Assembly: GCA_020723305.1 (NCBI GenBank)
Contig: DYJC01000001.1
Location: forward strand, 124,001-188,000
Direction: 5' to 3'
Origin: Desulfosudis oleivorans
Lineage (GTDB): Bacteria; Desulfobacterota; Desulfobacteria; Desulfobacterales; SURF-7
Length of the DNA: 64,000 nucleotides
Each line of letters opens with the position of its first letter. Positions within the stretch are counted from its first letter, which is position 1. The notes below the pieces were generated by a model. That model saw nothing but the letters and a program-made list of their open reading frames with translations. It was not told where the DNA came from and did not search any database. Position numbers and translations under genes: made by a program. This document shows positions 39,861 through 48,587 of the stretch, piece after piece.

Positions 39861-41390
39861 ATGTCTCTAAATAATCCATATATTGGTAGGGGCGAACCAG
39901 TCAGCGGAAGTCGTTTGGTTGGTCGAAATCATATATTAGAGCGATTAAGTAAAAGAGTTAGTTCAGGAGCGCACTGTAGCATTGTCGGCCTACCCAGAAT
40001 TGGAAAAACAAGTGTCGCACGAGAAACGCTTAAGATTGTTTGCTCTTTAAATTCAAACATAAAGACTGGATACGTTACCTTAGATGCGATAAGCGGTCCG
40101 ATCCAGGCATATAAAAGAATTATCAGCGAGATTTCAGATGATGATTTTAATGACCAGTCTTTAATGAATTGCATTACTCATGACGATACATATGAGGCAT
40201 TACTAAAATTTCTTCGTAAAAGAAACCGTTCTGGCCATAAAGCTGCCGTCATAATTGACGAAGTAGACGGGATTGCCAGAGATAGTTTTTTGGATTCACA
40301 GTTATTTGTCTCCCGATTGCGAGAACTGGCGAATGATCGTGATCGATATGGGGTAACATTTATTTTTTTATCTCGAAGATCACTTGATATGATACAAGGG
40401 GTTGTAGATTGCTCAACCTTGGCTGGCTTATGTGAGGTGACTTATTTGCAGCCGTTGGACCGTGAAGCAATTGATCAACTTACGTCGCGTAGCCCAATAA
40501 AAATTGAAGCTAACAGCATAAACGCATTATGGAATTTTACTGGAGGTCACCCTTTTCTATCTGAAGTAGTAATGTGCGAAGCTGTTGAGATTGCAAAATC
40601 CTTCATAGATGTCGAAACTGTTGAAAATGCGCAGCATTTGCAATCTCACGAATTTACCAATTATTACTGCCAAATACAAAACATTTTCACATCAAATAAT
40701 ATGTTTGATGCATTATGTGAACTAATCGTTGGGCCACGATGGCGAACAATTGATTTCCATACAATAATATTACTTAAACATTATGGGTTAATCAAAGCCT
40801 ATGATGATTCAGATAATAGTAGATTAAAATGTATGTCTCAGCATTTAGAAGAATACTTAAAGCTTATAAGCCGTACAACTCCCTCTTGGTATTTGTTAGG
40901 TGAAACAGAGCGTCAATTGCGTATACTAATACAAGATAAGATGCAAGAGGCCTTTGGAGATGATTGGCTTGAGTCAATTAAACAGAGACATCCAAAAAAA
41001 GAAAAATCTTTAGACAATCTTATTCAACAAAAACAAAGAGAGAATAAAATTTTTGGCGATGCAGCATCGGATTTTATTTTGGACTATGCTTACATTGGTG
41101 AATTGAAGGATCTTTTATTTGCTGAATGGGACAATTTCCGTTCAATTCTTGGAAATACAAAAGGGGATTGGGAAAAAATGTTTCAAGCACTAATGAAAGT
41201 GCGTAATCCTATGGCACACTATAGACCTATACCTTCAGAAAAACTTTTAGAAGCTGAGATAGCTTGTAAGTCGTTGCTTGCAAAATTAACTGGCACCAGT
41301 AAATATAGCAATGATAATTTTTCAGCACTTAAAACATCCCCAAGCGCATCACCGAACAGCAATTCCACTTCACTTCATTGCCACCGATGA
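39861..41390 (+). CDS. AAA/STAND ATPase with C-terminal Swt1-type HEPN domain
   Basis: A 509-residue protein with GGTGG before the ATG. It starts NNPYIGRGEPV, like the lead-in of the ATPase domain in its neighbour (NPYGRYAGG). Walker A GLPRIGKT (43-50), Walker B AAVIIDEVDG (Asp133, Glu134) and sensor-like FIFLSRRS are intact; GGHPF is typical of STAND-like ATPases. Residues about 345-480 match the Swt1-type HEPN domain: ETERQLRILIQDKM, FGDDWLE and RNPMAHYR with R448-x4-H453, the HEPN ribonuclease motif. The last 30 residues (Ser-rich) look like read-through of flanking DNA. Predicted to be the RNase effector of the pair. Confidence 0.85.
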   Translation: MSLNNPYIGRGEPVSGSRLVGRNHILERLSKRVSSGAHCSIVGLPRIGKTSVARETLKIVCSLNSNIKTGYVTLDAISGPIQAYKRIISEISDDDFNDQSLMNCITHDDTYEALLKFLRKRNRSGHKAAVIIDEVDGIARDSFLDSQLFVSRLRELANDRDRYGVTFIFLSRRSLDMIQGVVDCSTLAGLCEVTYLQPLDREAIDQLTSRSPIKIEANSINALWNFTGGHPFLSEVVMCEAVEIAKSFIDVETVENAQHLQSHEFTNYYCQIQNIFTSNNMFDALCELIVGPRWRTIDFHTIILLKHYGLIKAYDDSDNSRLKCMSQHLEEYLKLISRTTPSWYLLGETERQLRILIQDKMQEAFGDDWLESIKQRHPKKEKSLDNLIQQKQRENKIFGDAASDFILDYAYIGELKDLLFAEWDNFRSILGNTKGDWEKMFQALMKVRNPMAHYRPIPSEKLLEAEIACKSLLAKLTGTSKYSNDNFSALKTSPSASPNSNSTSLHCHR

Positions 41391-41506
41391 GCTTATATTT
41401 TTATGTCCTTCCAGTATAAGCCTGTATAGCATGAAAAAGCCAGTATGGAGTGTTTATTTTGGCTTTTATGCATCTATCAGGGGACTGATCAACGATCAAT
41501 ATCAGC

Positions 41507-41539
41507 TTGACAAAAAAAATATATTATGTACAATTGTAC
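41507..41539 (+). promoter_or_regulatory. vapC promoter with palindromic operator
   Basis: TTGACA (41507-41512), 16-bp spacer, TACAAT (41529-41534). The perfect 12-bp palindrome GTACAATTGTAC (41528-41539) covers the -10 box and likely start point. The toxin ATG at 41542 is 7 bp after the -10 box, so the mRNA should be leaderless. The same layout is seen at brnTA. Confidence 0.7.
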
Positions 41540-41541
41540 CT

Positions 41542-41931
41542 ATGAAATTAATCGCTGATACAAATATATTTATAGCAGTGGCCTTAAATGAGCCTGAAAA
41601 GGATAAGATCATTCGACTTACGGAAGGCCATGATTTAATTGCTCCTGATGTTTTGCCATTTGAAATTGGGAATGCATTGACAGCAATGTTCAAAAAAAAA
41701 TCCTTAAAAAAGGAAGAGGTCGAGTCCGCATGGGAGATTGTTCAACAAATACCGGTTGACCTGAGACATACAAACATCAAGTCGGCATTAAGCATCGCGA
41801 TTAAACAAAATCTGTATGCATACGATGCTTATTTTTTGGAATGCGCAGAAAACCTTCGTTGCCCGCTTCTAACACTTGACCTTGGAATGCTAAAAGCAGC
41901 ACGGGAGCTGGGAATAACGATTTTGGAGTAA
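41542..41931 (+). CDS. VapC-like PIN-domain toxin
   Basis: A 129-residue PIN-domain ribonuclease. The acidic metal-binding residues are Asp6 (LIADTNIF), Glu41 (FEIGNAL), Asp95 (YDAYFLE) and Asp113 (LTLDLGM). The start at 41542 is set by PIN alignment and by the promoter immediately upstream; the frame stays open upstream but without coding character. Toxin precedes antitoxin, the reverse of the common vapBC order. Confidence 0.9.
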   Translation: MKLIADTNIFIAVALNEPEKDKIIRLTEGHDLIAPDVLPFEIGNALTAMFKKKSLKKEEVESAWEIVQQIPVDLRHTNIKSALSIAIKQNLYAYDAYFLECAENLRCPLLTLDLGMLKAARELGITILE

Positions 41932-41937
41932 ATAACC

Positions 41938-42177
41938 ATGAAAGTCTACACATATTCCGAAGCTAGACAGCGCCTTTCAGACGTCCTTAACATTGCAAGA
42001 AGTGAAGAGGTTGTCATCAAAAGGAGAGGCGGTGAAACCTTTTCCATTATTTTCAGGAAAAGCGAAAAGTCACCATTCGATGTCCCTGGAATCAAAACCA
42101 AAGCAACGACAAAAGACATTCTTTCGGCTGTTCGAGAATCCAGAGAGCGGTTTGGCGAACAAAACAATGAAGATTAA
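41938..42177 (+). CDS. Phd/YefM-like antitoxin
   Basis: A 79-residue protein starting 6 bp after the PIN toxin, with GGAG inside the toxin's 3' end as ribosome-binding site. The N-terminal half (YSEARQRLSDVLNIAR, EEVVIKRRGGETFSII) matches the Phd/YefM DNA-binding fold. It should neutralise the PIN toxin and bind the GTACAATTGTAC operator (inference). Confidence 0.85.
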   Translation: MKVYTYSEARQRLSDVLNIARSEEVVIKRRGGETFSIIFRKSEKSPFDVPGIKTKATTKDILSAVRESRERFGEQNNED

Positions 42178-42197
42178 CAGGTAGGAGGGGAAACACA

Positions 42198-42770
42198 ATG
42201 AAAGTTGTCGCATTCAACGGAAGTCCAAGAAAAAAAGGCAACACCAACACATTGATTACCTATGTGCTTGAAGAGATTTCCAAACAGGGGATCGATACGG
42301 AAATCATCCAACTGTCCGGGAAAAATCTCCGGGGCTGCATCAGTTGTTTCAAATGTTTTGAAAATCTGGATAAAAAATGCGTGGTAACCAATGACGGCAT
42401 GAATGATTGCATTGCCGCGATGATTGAGGCGGACGGGATTATTATCGGCTCTCCCACCTATTTTGCCAATGTCACTGCCGATGTAAAAGCACTGATTGAT
42501 CGTGCCGGTCTGGTATCCATGGCCAACGGCGGCCTTCTTCAGAAAAAAGTCGGCGCTGCCGTGGTTGCGGCCCGCCGCGCGGGAAGCGTCCAGGCTTTTG
42601 ATGCCATCAACCGCCTTTTCCTTTACAGCCAGATGATTGTACCGGGCTCCAACTACTGGAACATGGGGTTCGGGCTTTCACCGGGAGATGTGGAAAAAGA
42701 TGATGAGGGTATCAATACCATGAAAGTGCTGGGAACGAATATGGCCTGGCTGCTGAAAAAAATCAGGTAA
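42198..42770 (+). CDS. Flavodoxin-family NAD(P)H-dependent oxidoreductase
   Basis: A 190-residue protein; GGAGGGG precedes the ATG. FMN-binding loop FNGSPRKKGNT, second loop IIGSPTYFANVTADVKALIDR, and a Cys cluster (GCISCFKC) like the Fe-S site of iron-sulfur flavoproteins. Probably a cytosolic electron carrier or reductase. It lies 20 bp after the antitoxin gene but has the base use of the chromosomal genes, so the island appears to end just upstream. A BIME hairpin follows and separates it from the convergent aor gene. Confidence 0.88.
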   Translation: MKVVAFNGSPRKKGNTNTLITYVLEEISKQGIDTEIIQLSGKNLRGCISCFKCFENLDKKCVVTNDGMNDCIAAMIEADGIIIGSPTYFANVTADVKALIDRAGLVSMANGGLLQKKVGAAVVAARRAGSVQAFDAINRLFLYSQMIVPGSNYWNMGFGLSPGDVEKDDEGINTMKVLGTNMAWLLKKIR

Positions 42771-42802
42771 CCGATACTACTCCTCTGTTGGAATGGTTTA
42801 AA

Positions 42803-42892
42803 GTGGGAGCGATATCTTGCCGCGATAGTTACAATTGTAGTGATCCTGTTTCGCGGCAGGATGCCGCTCCCACTCAGAATACCGCTCCCACA
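42803..42892. repeat. REP/BIME element between convergent genes
   Basis: REP-like unit 42803-42825 (GTGGGAGCGATATCTTGCCG...) and its inverse at 42851-42873, followed by a partial third unit (ACCGCTCCCACA, 42881-42892). Same family as at 28657-28741. In this 137-bp gap between convergent genes it could act as a two-way terminator. Confidence 0.8.
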
Positions 42893-42907
42893 TGCAGAAA
42901 ATGAACG

Positions 42908-44767
42908 TTAAATAATCTCCAGCCTCTTTAATGTCTCCTCCGTGGGAATGCCATTCTGATCATACCCGCGTGCCTTGTAGTATTTGGGTATCATTTGATC
43001 CAGGGGTATGGTTTTTGACTCCGGATCCGATGCCCGTCCTTCCTTCATCAGCCTTGGAGGCAGCACATCATCATGCCGACTGATTCCCTCGCGGGTGTTC
43101 ATATACCGTTCCAACACATGGATGCGTTCACCGGCCATGAGAAATTCACTCTTGGAAAGCGGTATCCCGGTTACGGTATTCCAGAGGCCGTTATAAATGG
43201 AGTAATCCACCAGCGCGATGGCAACCGGCGGCATGTAGTGCATCAGCAATCCGAGAATCGGGTCCCAGGTGTATTTTGTCAGTGGGGATTCCATCAGATA
43301 GGCATACATGGTGAACTGGCAGGTCTGCAACGCATTGATGCAGCAGGTCAGATTTTCAAAAAATTTCACCCAGGTGCTCTTTCCATAGGTTGAGTCTTTC
43401 TTCAATAAATTAAAAAACACCTCCTGCGCCACCATGTAGGAAGAAAGGTGGCAACTCCCGCGGTTTGCCACTGCATAGGCAAGCCCCTGGCCAAAACTCC
43501 CCCTGGGGTCATAGGCTGCCATTTCAAGTCCCTTGACGTGCATGGCAAAATCTTTTCCGCCATATTTCTGGGACAGAAACTGGGAGCCCCGGGCCATTTC
43601 AGCACCGAATCCTCTCACATGAGCGATATCTTCCAGCGCTTCAGCAACACCGTCCGGAGAACCGAATTTCAACTTTGTATCCACCAGCCTTTTTTCCGTC
43701 GCCTCCATGACCCAGCCTAATGTTCCGCCGGTAGAGATTGTGTCCATTCCCAGGCGTCCGCAGATCCGGTTCCATTTTGCAATCTGTGTTGAATCAAAAA
43801 TCCCCAGGTTGCTCCCCATCAATCCGATGGTTTCATATTCCGGAACCAGCATCTCTTCTCCGTCAAATTTCCCTTTGTGCCCGCATCTTATGGTGCAGGG
43901 CTTGCATGTGTGATGTTTGGTTTCATGCTTTTCCGCCATGGTCTCACCGGAAATCAGGTCGCCGTCTTTGTGAAATCCATCACGGAAATTATGAACCGGC
44001 AGAATATTGCCTTTGAGATTCGGGCGGACATTGGCATTGGTTCCATAGTTCCGGTATGCCACTGCAGTCATTTGGTTCTTCTGGATATAATCATTGGCCC
44101 GTTTGGTAATCTTTTTGAATTTTTCCGGATCCCGGGGCTTGATCAGGTAGGCGCCGCCGATTGAAACAATGGCTTTGACATTCTTGGATCCCAGGATCGC
44201 TCCTAGCCCGCCTCTTCCCAGAAACCGGCTTCCGGAAGCGATATTGGCAAAACGGACAAGGTTTTCTCCAGCCGGCCCGATGACCAGTGATCCGGCTTTT
44301 TTGCTGGTACTCAGCTGATTCTGAACTTCCGGAATCTCCTTTCCCCATAAGGATGATGCATCCTTGATCTCCAGACCATTTTCCGTGATCGATAAATAAA
44401 CCGGCGAATCCGCTTTTCCCCGGACAATCAGGCCGTCCCAGCCGGCTGTTTTGAGCGACATACCAAATTCCCCTCCGCAGGAGGAAGTTGTCATGATCCC
44501 GGTAAGCGGAGACTTTGAAATCGCATCAAACCTTCCGGAACAAGGGGCTCCGGTTCCGATCAATACGCCCGGCATGAACGCAATGATATTGTCCGGTCCT
44601 AAGGGGTCACAACCCGGCTTCAGGCGGTCAAACAGAAGCTTCAGCCCAAGCCCCTTGGCCCCCAGAAAAAGCTGTCTTTCCCGATAGGTGACCTCAAAAA
44701 CTTCAACCTTTTTGCTGCTCAGGTCCACTTCCAGAATCTTATTGCTTGTTCCTTGGATTTCCTTCAT
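42908..44767 (-). CDS. Aldehyde:ferredoxin oxidoreductase (tungsten, AOR family)
   Basis: A 619-residue protein; GAGGTG precedes the ATG. N-terminal AOR domain with GAKGLGLKLLFD, APCSGRFD and GRGGLGAILGSKNVKAI; the 4Fe-4S cysteines are Cys288, Cys291 and Cys295 (CKPCTIRC) with a later Cys; KGLEMAAYDPRGSFGQGLAYA is the second pterin-binding segment. The family oxidises aldehydes to acids with ferredoxin, or the reverse. Encoded 18 bp after an Fe-alcohol dehydrogenase, suggesting an alcohol-aldehyde-acid route (inference). Confidence 0.94.
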   Translation of the reverse strand: MKEIQGTSNKILEVDLSSKKVEVFEVTYRERQLFLGAKGLGLKLLFDRLKPGCDPLGPDNIIAFMPGVLIGTGAPCSGRFDAISKSPLTGIMTTSSCGGEFGMSLKTAGWDGLIVRGKADSPVYLSITENGLEIKDASSLWGKEIPEVQNQLSTSKKAGSLVIGPAGENLVRFANIASGSRFLGRGGLGAILGSKNVKAIVSIGGAYLIKPRDPEKFKKITKRANDYIQKNQMTAVAYRNYGTNANVRPNLKGNILPVHNFRDGFHKDGDLISGETMAEKHETKHHTCKPCTIRCGHKGKFDGEEMLVPEYETIGLMGSNLGIFDSTQIAKWNRICGRLGMDTISTGGTLGWVMEATEKRLVDTKLKFGSPDGVAEALEDIAHVRGFGAEMARGSQFLSQKYGGKDFAMHVKGLEMAAYDPRGSFGQGLAYAVANRGSCHLSSYMVAQEVFFNLLKKDSTYGKSTWVKFFENLTCCINALQTCQFTMYAYLMESPLTKYTWDPILGLLMHYMPPVAIALVDYSIYNGLWNTVTGIPLSKSEFLMAGERIHVLERYMNTREGISRHDDVLPPRLMKEGRASDPESKTIPLDQMIPKYYKARGYDQNGIPTEETLKRLEII

Positions 44768-44785
44768 TGTCTCACCTCTTTTGAT

Positions 44786-45970
44786 TTATTCATAGGCCAG
44801 TTTCAGGATTCTTAATGCATCTGCCTGGTTTACCGCTTCCGGATTAAATGTCAAAGCGCCGTCATCCATGACCGCCTGAGCGATCTGCTCCAGTCTGTTT
44901 CTGGGAACACCGGCATCCTTGAGATTCATGGGAAGCCCGCAAAGACTATACAGGTCGGTCTGAAGCTTTCGTATAATTTTAATGGCTGCTTCCGCACGCC
45001 TGCTTTTGGGAGTTGCGGCATACAATTCGCTTCCCCCAAGTGGCAATAACAATTCGCCGATCACCCCGCTCGCTTTTTCCAGATTATACTCCATGCCGAA
45101 GGGTAAAAAGATAGACATGGCAATCCCGTGGGGAACATGGCAAATCCCTCCGGTTGCATGACCCAGGCTGTGCACCAAGCCCACCATGGAATTTGAAAAT
45201 GCAATACCCGCCATGGTGGCGGCATTGGCAAGAGCCAGCCTTGTATCAGCATCCTTTCCGTTTTTGACTGCATTGACAACATTTTCCTGAATGGTTTTTA
45301 TAGCTGCTGTGGCATAGGCATCACTCATGGGATTTTTCTGAAGATTGATATAACTTTCAATCGCATGGGTCATCGCGTCCATGGCTGTTGCCGCAGTGAG
45401 TTTGGGCGGCAGGGTGAGCGTCATGCGAGGATCCAGAATTGCAACATTGGGTAATAGGTAATGGGATGTAAACGGCATTTTGACATTGTTTTCCGTATCC
45501 GATATCACGGCAACCGATGTCACTTCCGAGCCTGTACCGGCAGTGGTCGGAATAGCCACAAACGGCCGAAGCCGGTTTTTCAGCATTTCCGCCCCTGCAA
45601 AACGTGACAGGTCATCACTCTTTTCCGTAATGGCAATATTCACCCCTTTTGCCGTATCCATGGATGAACCGCCGCCAATGGCGATAAAAGAATCACATTG
45701 GTTTGAATGATAAATTCCCGCTATCTCTTTCACAACCTCCAAAGATGAATCCGGAGGTGTGGTGTCATACACGGCGCCGATGCTCAACTTTGAATCCGCG
45801 ATCGCGTTTTCAACGACCTTCAGCAAACCCGCCATGACTACACCCTGATCCGTGACAACCATTGGACGTTTTGCCCCAAGCTGATCCAGTTCATAGGGAA
45901 GGTTGTCCACAGCTTTATTCCCGGAAACGATTTTTACCGGATTGATGAATTCATAATAGGAAGGCAACAT
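44786..45970 (-). CDS. Iron-containing alcohol dehydrogenase
   Basis: A 394-residue group III alcohol dehydrogenase; AAAGGAG lies 8 nt before the chosen ATG (a TTG one codon earlier is ignored). NAD-binding IGGGSSMDTAKG, GTGSEVTSVAV, and metal ligands in DAMTHAIE and in HSLGHATGGICHVPHG. It interconverts a primary alcohol and aldehyde with NAD(P)H. First gene of the two-gene operon with aor. Confidence 0.94.
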   Translation of the reverse strand: MLPSYYEFINPVKIVSGNKAVDNLPYELDQLGAKRPMVVTDQGVVMAGLLKVVENAIADSKLSIGAVYDTTPPDSSLEVVKEIAGIYHSNQCDSFIAIGGGSSMDTAKGVNIAITEKSDDLSRFAGAEMLKNRLRPFVAIPTTAGTGSEVTSVAVISDTENNVKMPFTSHYLLPNVAILDPRMTLTLPPKLTAATAMDAMTHAIESYINLQKNPMSDAYATAAIKTIQENVVNAVKNGKDADTRLALANAATMAGIAFSNSMVGLVHSLGHATGGICHVPHGIAMSIFLPFGMEYNLEKASGVIGELLLPLGGSELYAATPKSRRAEAAIKIIRKLQTDLYSLCGLPMNLKDAGVPRNRLEQIAQAVMDDGALTFNPEAVNQADALRILKLAYE

Positions 45971-46027
45971 CAATTCACTCCTTTTCTACTGTTACATATG
46001 TAGATCCTGTAGATGGATACTCACTGG

Positions 46028-46072
46028 TTATCCCACAAGGGGATAAGTTTCGTAAGAGCAGTCAAGCTGCTC
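46028..46072. terminator. Tandem hairpins between SCP2-like gene and adh
   Basis: Two small perfect hairpins: TTATCCC-N5-GGGATAA (46028-46046) and GAGCAG-N5-CTGCTC (46056-46072). They lie just after the stop of the minus-strand gene at 46082 and 60 bp upstream of adh. No U-run follows, so a terminator role is only a suggestion; an operator for adh is the alternative. Confidence 0.35.
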
Positions 46073-46081
46073 AACTCAGCT

Positions 46082-46594
46082 TTATAAGCCTGTTGGAATT
46101 CCGATCAGCATGATATACAGGCGCAAAAGATGCTGTTTCATGCTCAATCCAGGCACTCTTTTCACCAGACGGCGGCTGATGATACCGGGATACAGATAGA
46201 CCTCGATCAGGTTGATAATGCGTATCAGGCTTAAAGCAACCGCCAAATCCCCTTTCACCGTCATCCGGTGTTCGATAAACCCCTGTTCAGACCCCATCAG
46301 ACCGGAAAAAACCAGAAAAGCGCACTCAATATTCTTGAAACTGATCAGCAGATTCACATCTCCGGGACCGGCACCCAGATATTTCAGACAGCCATCCTGT
46401 TTTTTCATGGACATTCGGGGCCCCCAGGGCAGCACTTCCAGGGCAACGGTAAAACCGTCCGGCCAGCGTGCCACCTCGTGGCGCACTATCGAATCCCACC
46501 GTGAGGCAGATTGAATGGCCTTGCCAAGTACGAACATTACGATTCGGACAAAAATCTTTTTGATCTTTTTTTCCAGGCTGATTGTTTTTTTCAT
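46082..46594 (-). CDS. SCP2-like lipid-binding domain protein (tentative)
   Basis: A 170-residue protein. I do not recognise the exact family. The middle segment (VNLLISFKNIECAFLVFSG, HRMTVKGDLAVALSLIRIIN) looks like the SCP2 sterol-carrier fold, where xVxGD is typical; the C-terminus is hydrophobic and helical. A basic N-terminus plus a hydrophobic stretch (IFVRIVMFVLG) may associate with the membrane. It lies 125 bp downstream of the alkyl-sulfatase gene, which also ends in an SCP2-like domain. Function unknown. Confidence 0.6.
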   Translation of the reverse strand: MKKTISLEKKIKKIFVRIVMFVLGKAIQSASRWDSIVRHEVARWPDGFTVALEVLPWGPRMSMKKQDGCLKYLGAGPGDVNLLISFKNIECAFLVFSGLMGSEQGFIEHRMTVKGDLAVALSLIRIINLIEVYLYPGIISRRLVKRVPGLSMKQHLLRLYIMLIGIPTGL

Positions 46595-46719
46595 CTTTCA
46601 AATCTTTTCGTAAGGGTTATGTCTGAGGTTCTGATTCCGATCTTTATAATCGGTGTTTCATCCTTATGCAAGTCTGTTTTTCGTTCATATTGTCCATCTT
46701 TCGATATTCCCGAACCGTA

Positions 46720-48450
46720 TTATGTTTCAAACAAACGTAAAAAACCGACCAGGTCAAAAGTGCCCCCTTCAATTGCAATATCCCCTTTCAGGAGCGCGAT
46801 TGCGGGATTTCGCATCTTTGCCGCAATCTCCTTCCAGACCATTGCATCCACTGTGACGGCGATATCCGGATTTTCAGGAAACCAGGGCTGCAACTCCGCC
46901 ACTCCTTTCCGGACATGCAGTGTGTAGGCTTCGCCCGTATCCGGAAACCGGAAACCGACCACCTGATCCACATCTGCACTTTTTAACGGGTCCAGCCTCA
47001 CTGCCATTCCGTTGAAAATCGCTGCCAGGGGTATGGAATGCACCAGTTCAATCTCTTTGGTTTTCCGTTGAGCAATCGTTATATCACCTTTTACCTCAAG
47101 CGCCTGAGTGAGATAATAATTTCTGGCTGTTGAGGCGATCTGTTTTTCTCCAAGCGCTGTCAGTGCGTCTGCTTTTATGGTCTTGGCCTTCTGATTTTTT
47201 GTATCCAGACATAAAACATGGTCGCAAATTTCCAGAGCCCACTGATACTCTTTCTGCTGATACGCAAGCGCTGCGTTTTCAAGCAACCTGGATTCTCCTC
47301 CGGCCAGTTCCGCAATCTTTCTTGCCCTTTCTACTGATCGTAATGGAAACAGATCTGTAGCATTACCGCTGAACCAGCCCAGATATCCGGTAAAAATGGC
47401 TCGTACCGACCATGCTACCGTCCCATAGTATTCATGCAGATAAGGTTTACCGGCAAGATGTGCCGGCAGTTTCACCCTTTCCACAATCTCATCCGGGGTC
47501 AGTCCCTTGTTGATCCATCGTATGGTCTGATCGTGAACAAACTGGATCGCATCCCGATAATCGGTCAGCGTTTCCTCAATCTCTTTTTCTCCATAAATGG
47601 GACGTGTGTGATGCGGTATGAGTATTTCAGGTTTCAATCGTCTCATCTGGTCCAGACTCTTCACCCATAAGGTCACATCCCGATATGCCGTGCCTCTTAT
47701 TGCATAAAGATTTGGAAAAGAGCGATAAAAATTGTCTGCCGGCAGAAGTATTTTTTTGTCCGGCAGCCAGATGAAAATCTGATCACTGGTTTCTCCCGGT
47801 GCATGGTGGAGTTCCAGATTGATTCCGGCGATGGTAAGCTTTTGCTGGTCTCCGCCAAATGTTCTGTTCGGACGGATCAGGCCCACGGTATTATTTTTTC
47901 GGAAATCAAGATAAGGCCCGATTCCGCAATTAATGACACCCCCCTCCGGCAGCATGGTTCCGAACTGCCTGGCAGACCTTGTGTAGGTGGTTTCCCGCGT
48001 GACACTTACCATCCGATCCAGTTGAGATAATGTGGTTTCATGGGAAATGATTTCAGGAGACTCCTTGCCCGACATGATGGTTGTCCCGAAAACATGATCC
48101 GGATGAAAATGAGTATAGATAATGGCTTTTATTGGTTTTTGAGTAATTTTTAAAAACGCATCTTTTACCGGTTTTGCAGCCTCTTCACTCTCCATGGTAT
48201 CCACAATCACAACACCGTCATCCCCTTCAAGAAGAATGGAATTGGCAAGGCCGTAACCAATGGCAACAAACACGCCGTCTGCAACCCGGATCACCTCTTT
48301 TTTGAATTCTTTGGAATGCGCCTTCAGATCCGGATTTGACTTTACCGTAACCTTATCTGAAATTGACTGTCCGGAACAGGCAGCTACTGCAAGACACAAA
48401 AAAATCATTATCAAAAAAGGATTCATCGGTTTCCATTTTTCAAAATACAT
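46720..48450 (-). CDS. Alkyl/aryl-sulfatase-like metallo-beta-lactamase lipoprotein
   Basis: A 576-residue protein; GGGAGG lies 4 nt before the chosen ATG, excluding 13 extra upstream codons. The N-terminus has a lipoprotein signal (IFLCLAVAAC, modified Cys near 25). The MBL domain has the zinc motif THFHPDH, then HHAPGETSDQ and LLPADNFY. The dimerisation domain has YLGWFSGNATDLFPL, the hallmark of the BDS1/linear alkylsulfatase family, and the C-terminus (about 460-576) is SCP2-like (MAVRLDP, LKGDIAIEGG). Relatives hydrolyse primary or secondary alkyl sulfates and are usually soluble periplasmic enzymes. A TetR gene lies directly upstream. Confidence 0.9.
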   Translation of the reverse strand: MYFEKWKPMNPFLIMIFLCLAVAACSGQSISDKVTVKSNPDLKAHSKEFKKEVIRVADGVFVAIGYGLANSILLEGDDGVVIVDTMESEEAAKPVKDAFLKITQKPIKAIIYTHFHPDHVFGTTIMSGKESPEIISHETTLSQLDRMVSVTRETTYTRSARQFGTMLPEGGVINCGIGPYLDFRKNNTVGLIRPNRTFGGDQQKLTIAGINLELHHAPGETSDQIFIWLPDKKILLPADNFYRSFPNLYAIRGTAYRDVTLWVKSLDQMRRLKPEILIPHHTRPIYGEKEIEETLTDYRDAIQFVHDQTIRWINKGLTPDEIVERVKLPAHLAGKPYLHEYYGTVAWSVRAIFTGYLGWFSGNATDLFPLRSVERARKIAELAGGESRLLENAALAYQQKEYQWALEICDHVLCLDTKNQKAKTIKADALTALGEKQIASTARNYYLTQALEVKGDITIAQRKTKEIELVHSIPLAAIFNGMAVRLDPLKSADVDQVVGFRFPDTGEAYTLHVRKGVAELQPWFPENPDIAVTVDAMVWKEIAAKMRNPAIALLKGDIAIEGGTFDLVGFLRLFET

Positions 48451-48587
48451 TTTACCTCCCATTGAATAAGGTTTCCCCTGCATCCACATGATTTTTGTAT
48501 ACGATTGACTACAATAAGATCATGGATATCCTTTTCAACGAGACTTGTCAAACAGATTGTATCTGTAAAAACAGAGTTACGAAAACA

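Noticed and set aside
41311-41541. Upstream in-frame extension of the VapC-like gene (77 codons)
   Set aside because: It overlaps the HEPN gene and the toxin promoter, and PIN domains start at the metal-binding Asp motif right after 41542.
46056-46072. Rho-independent terminator with certainty
   Set aside because: The hairpins are good, but there is no T-run on either strand; kept only as a low-confidence feature.
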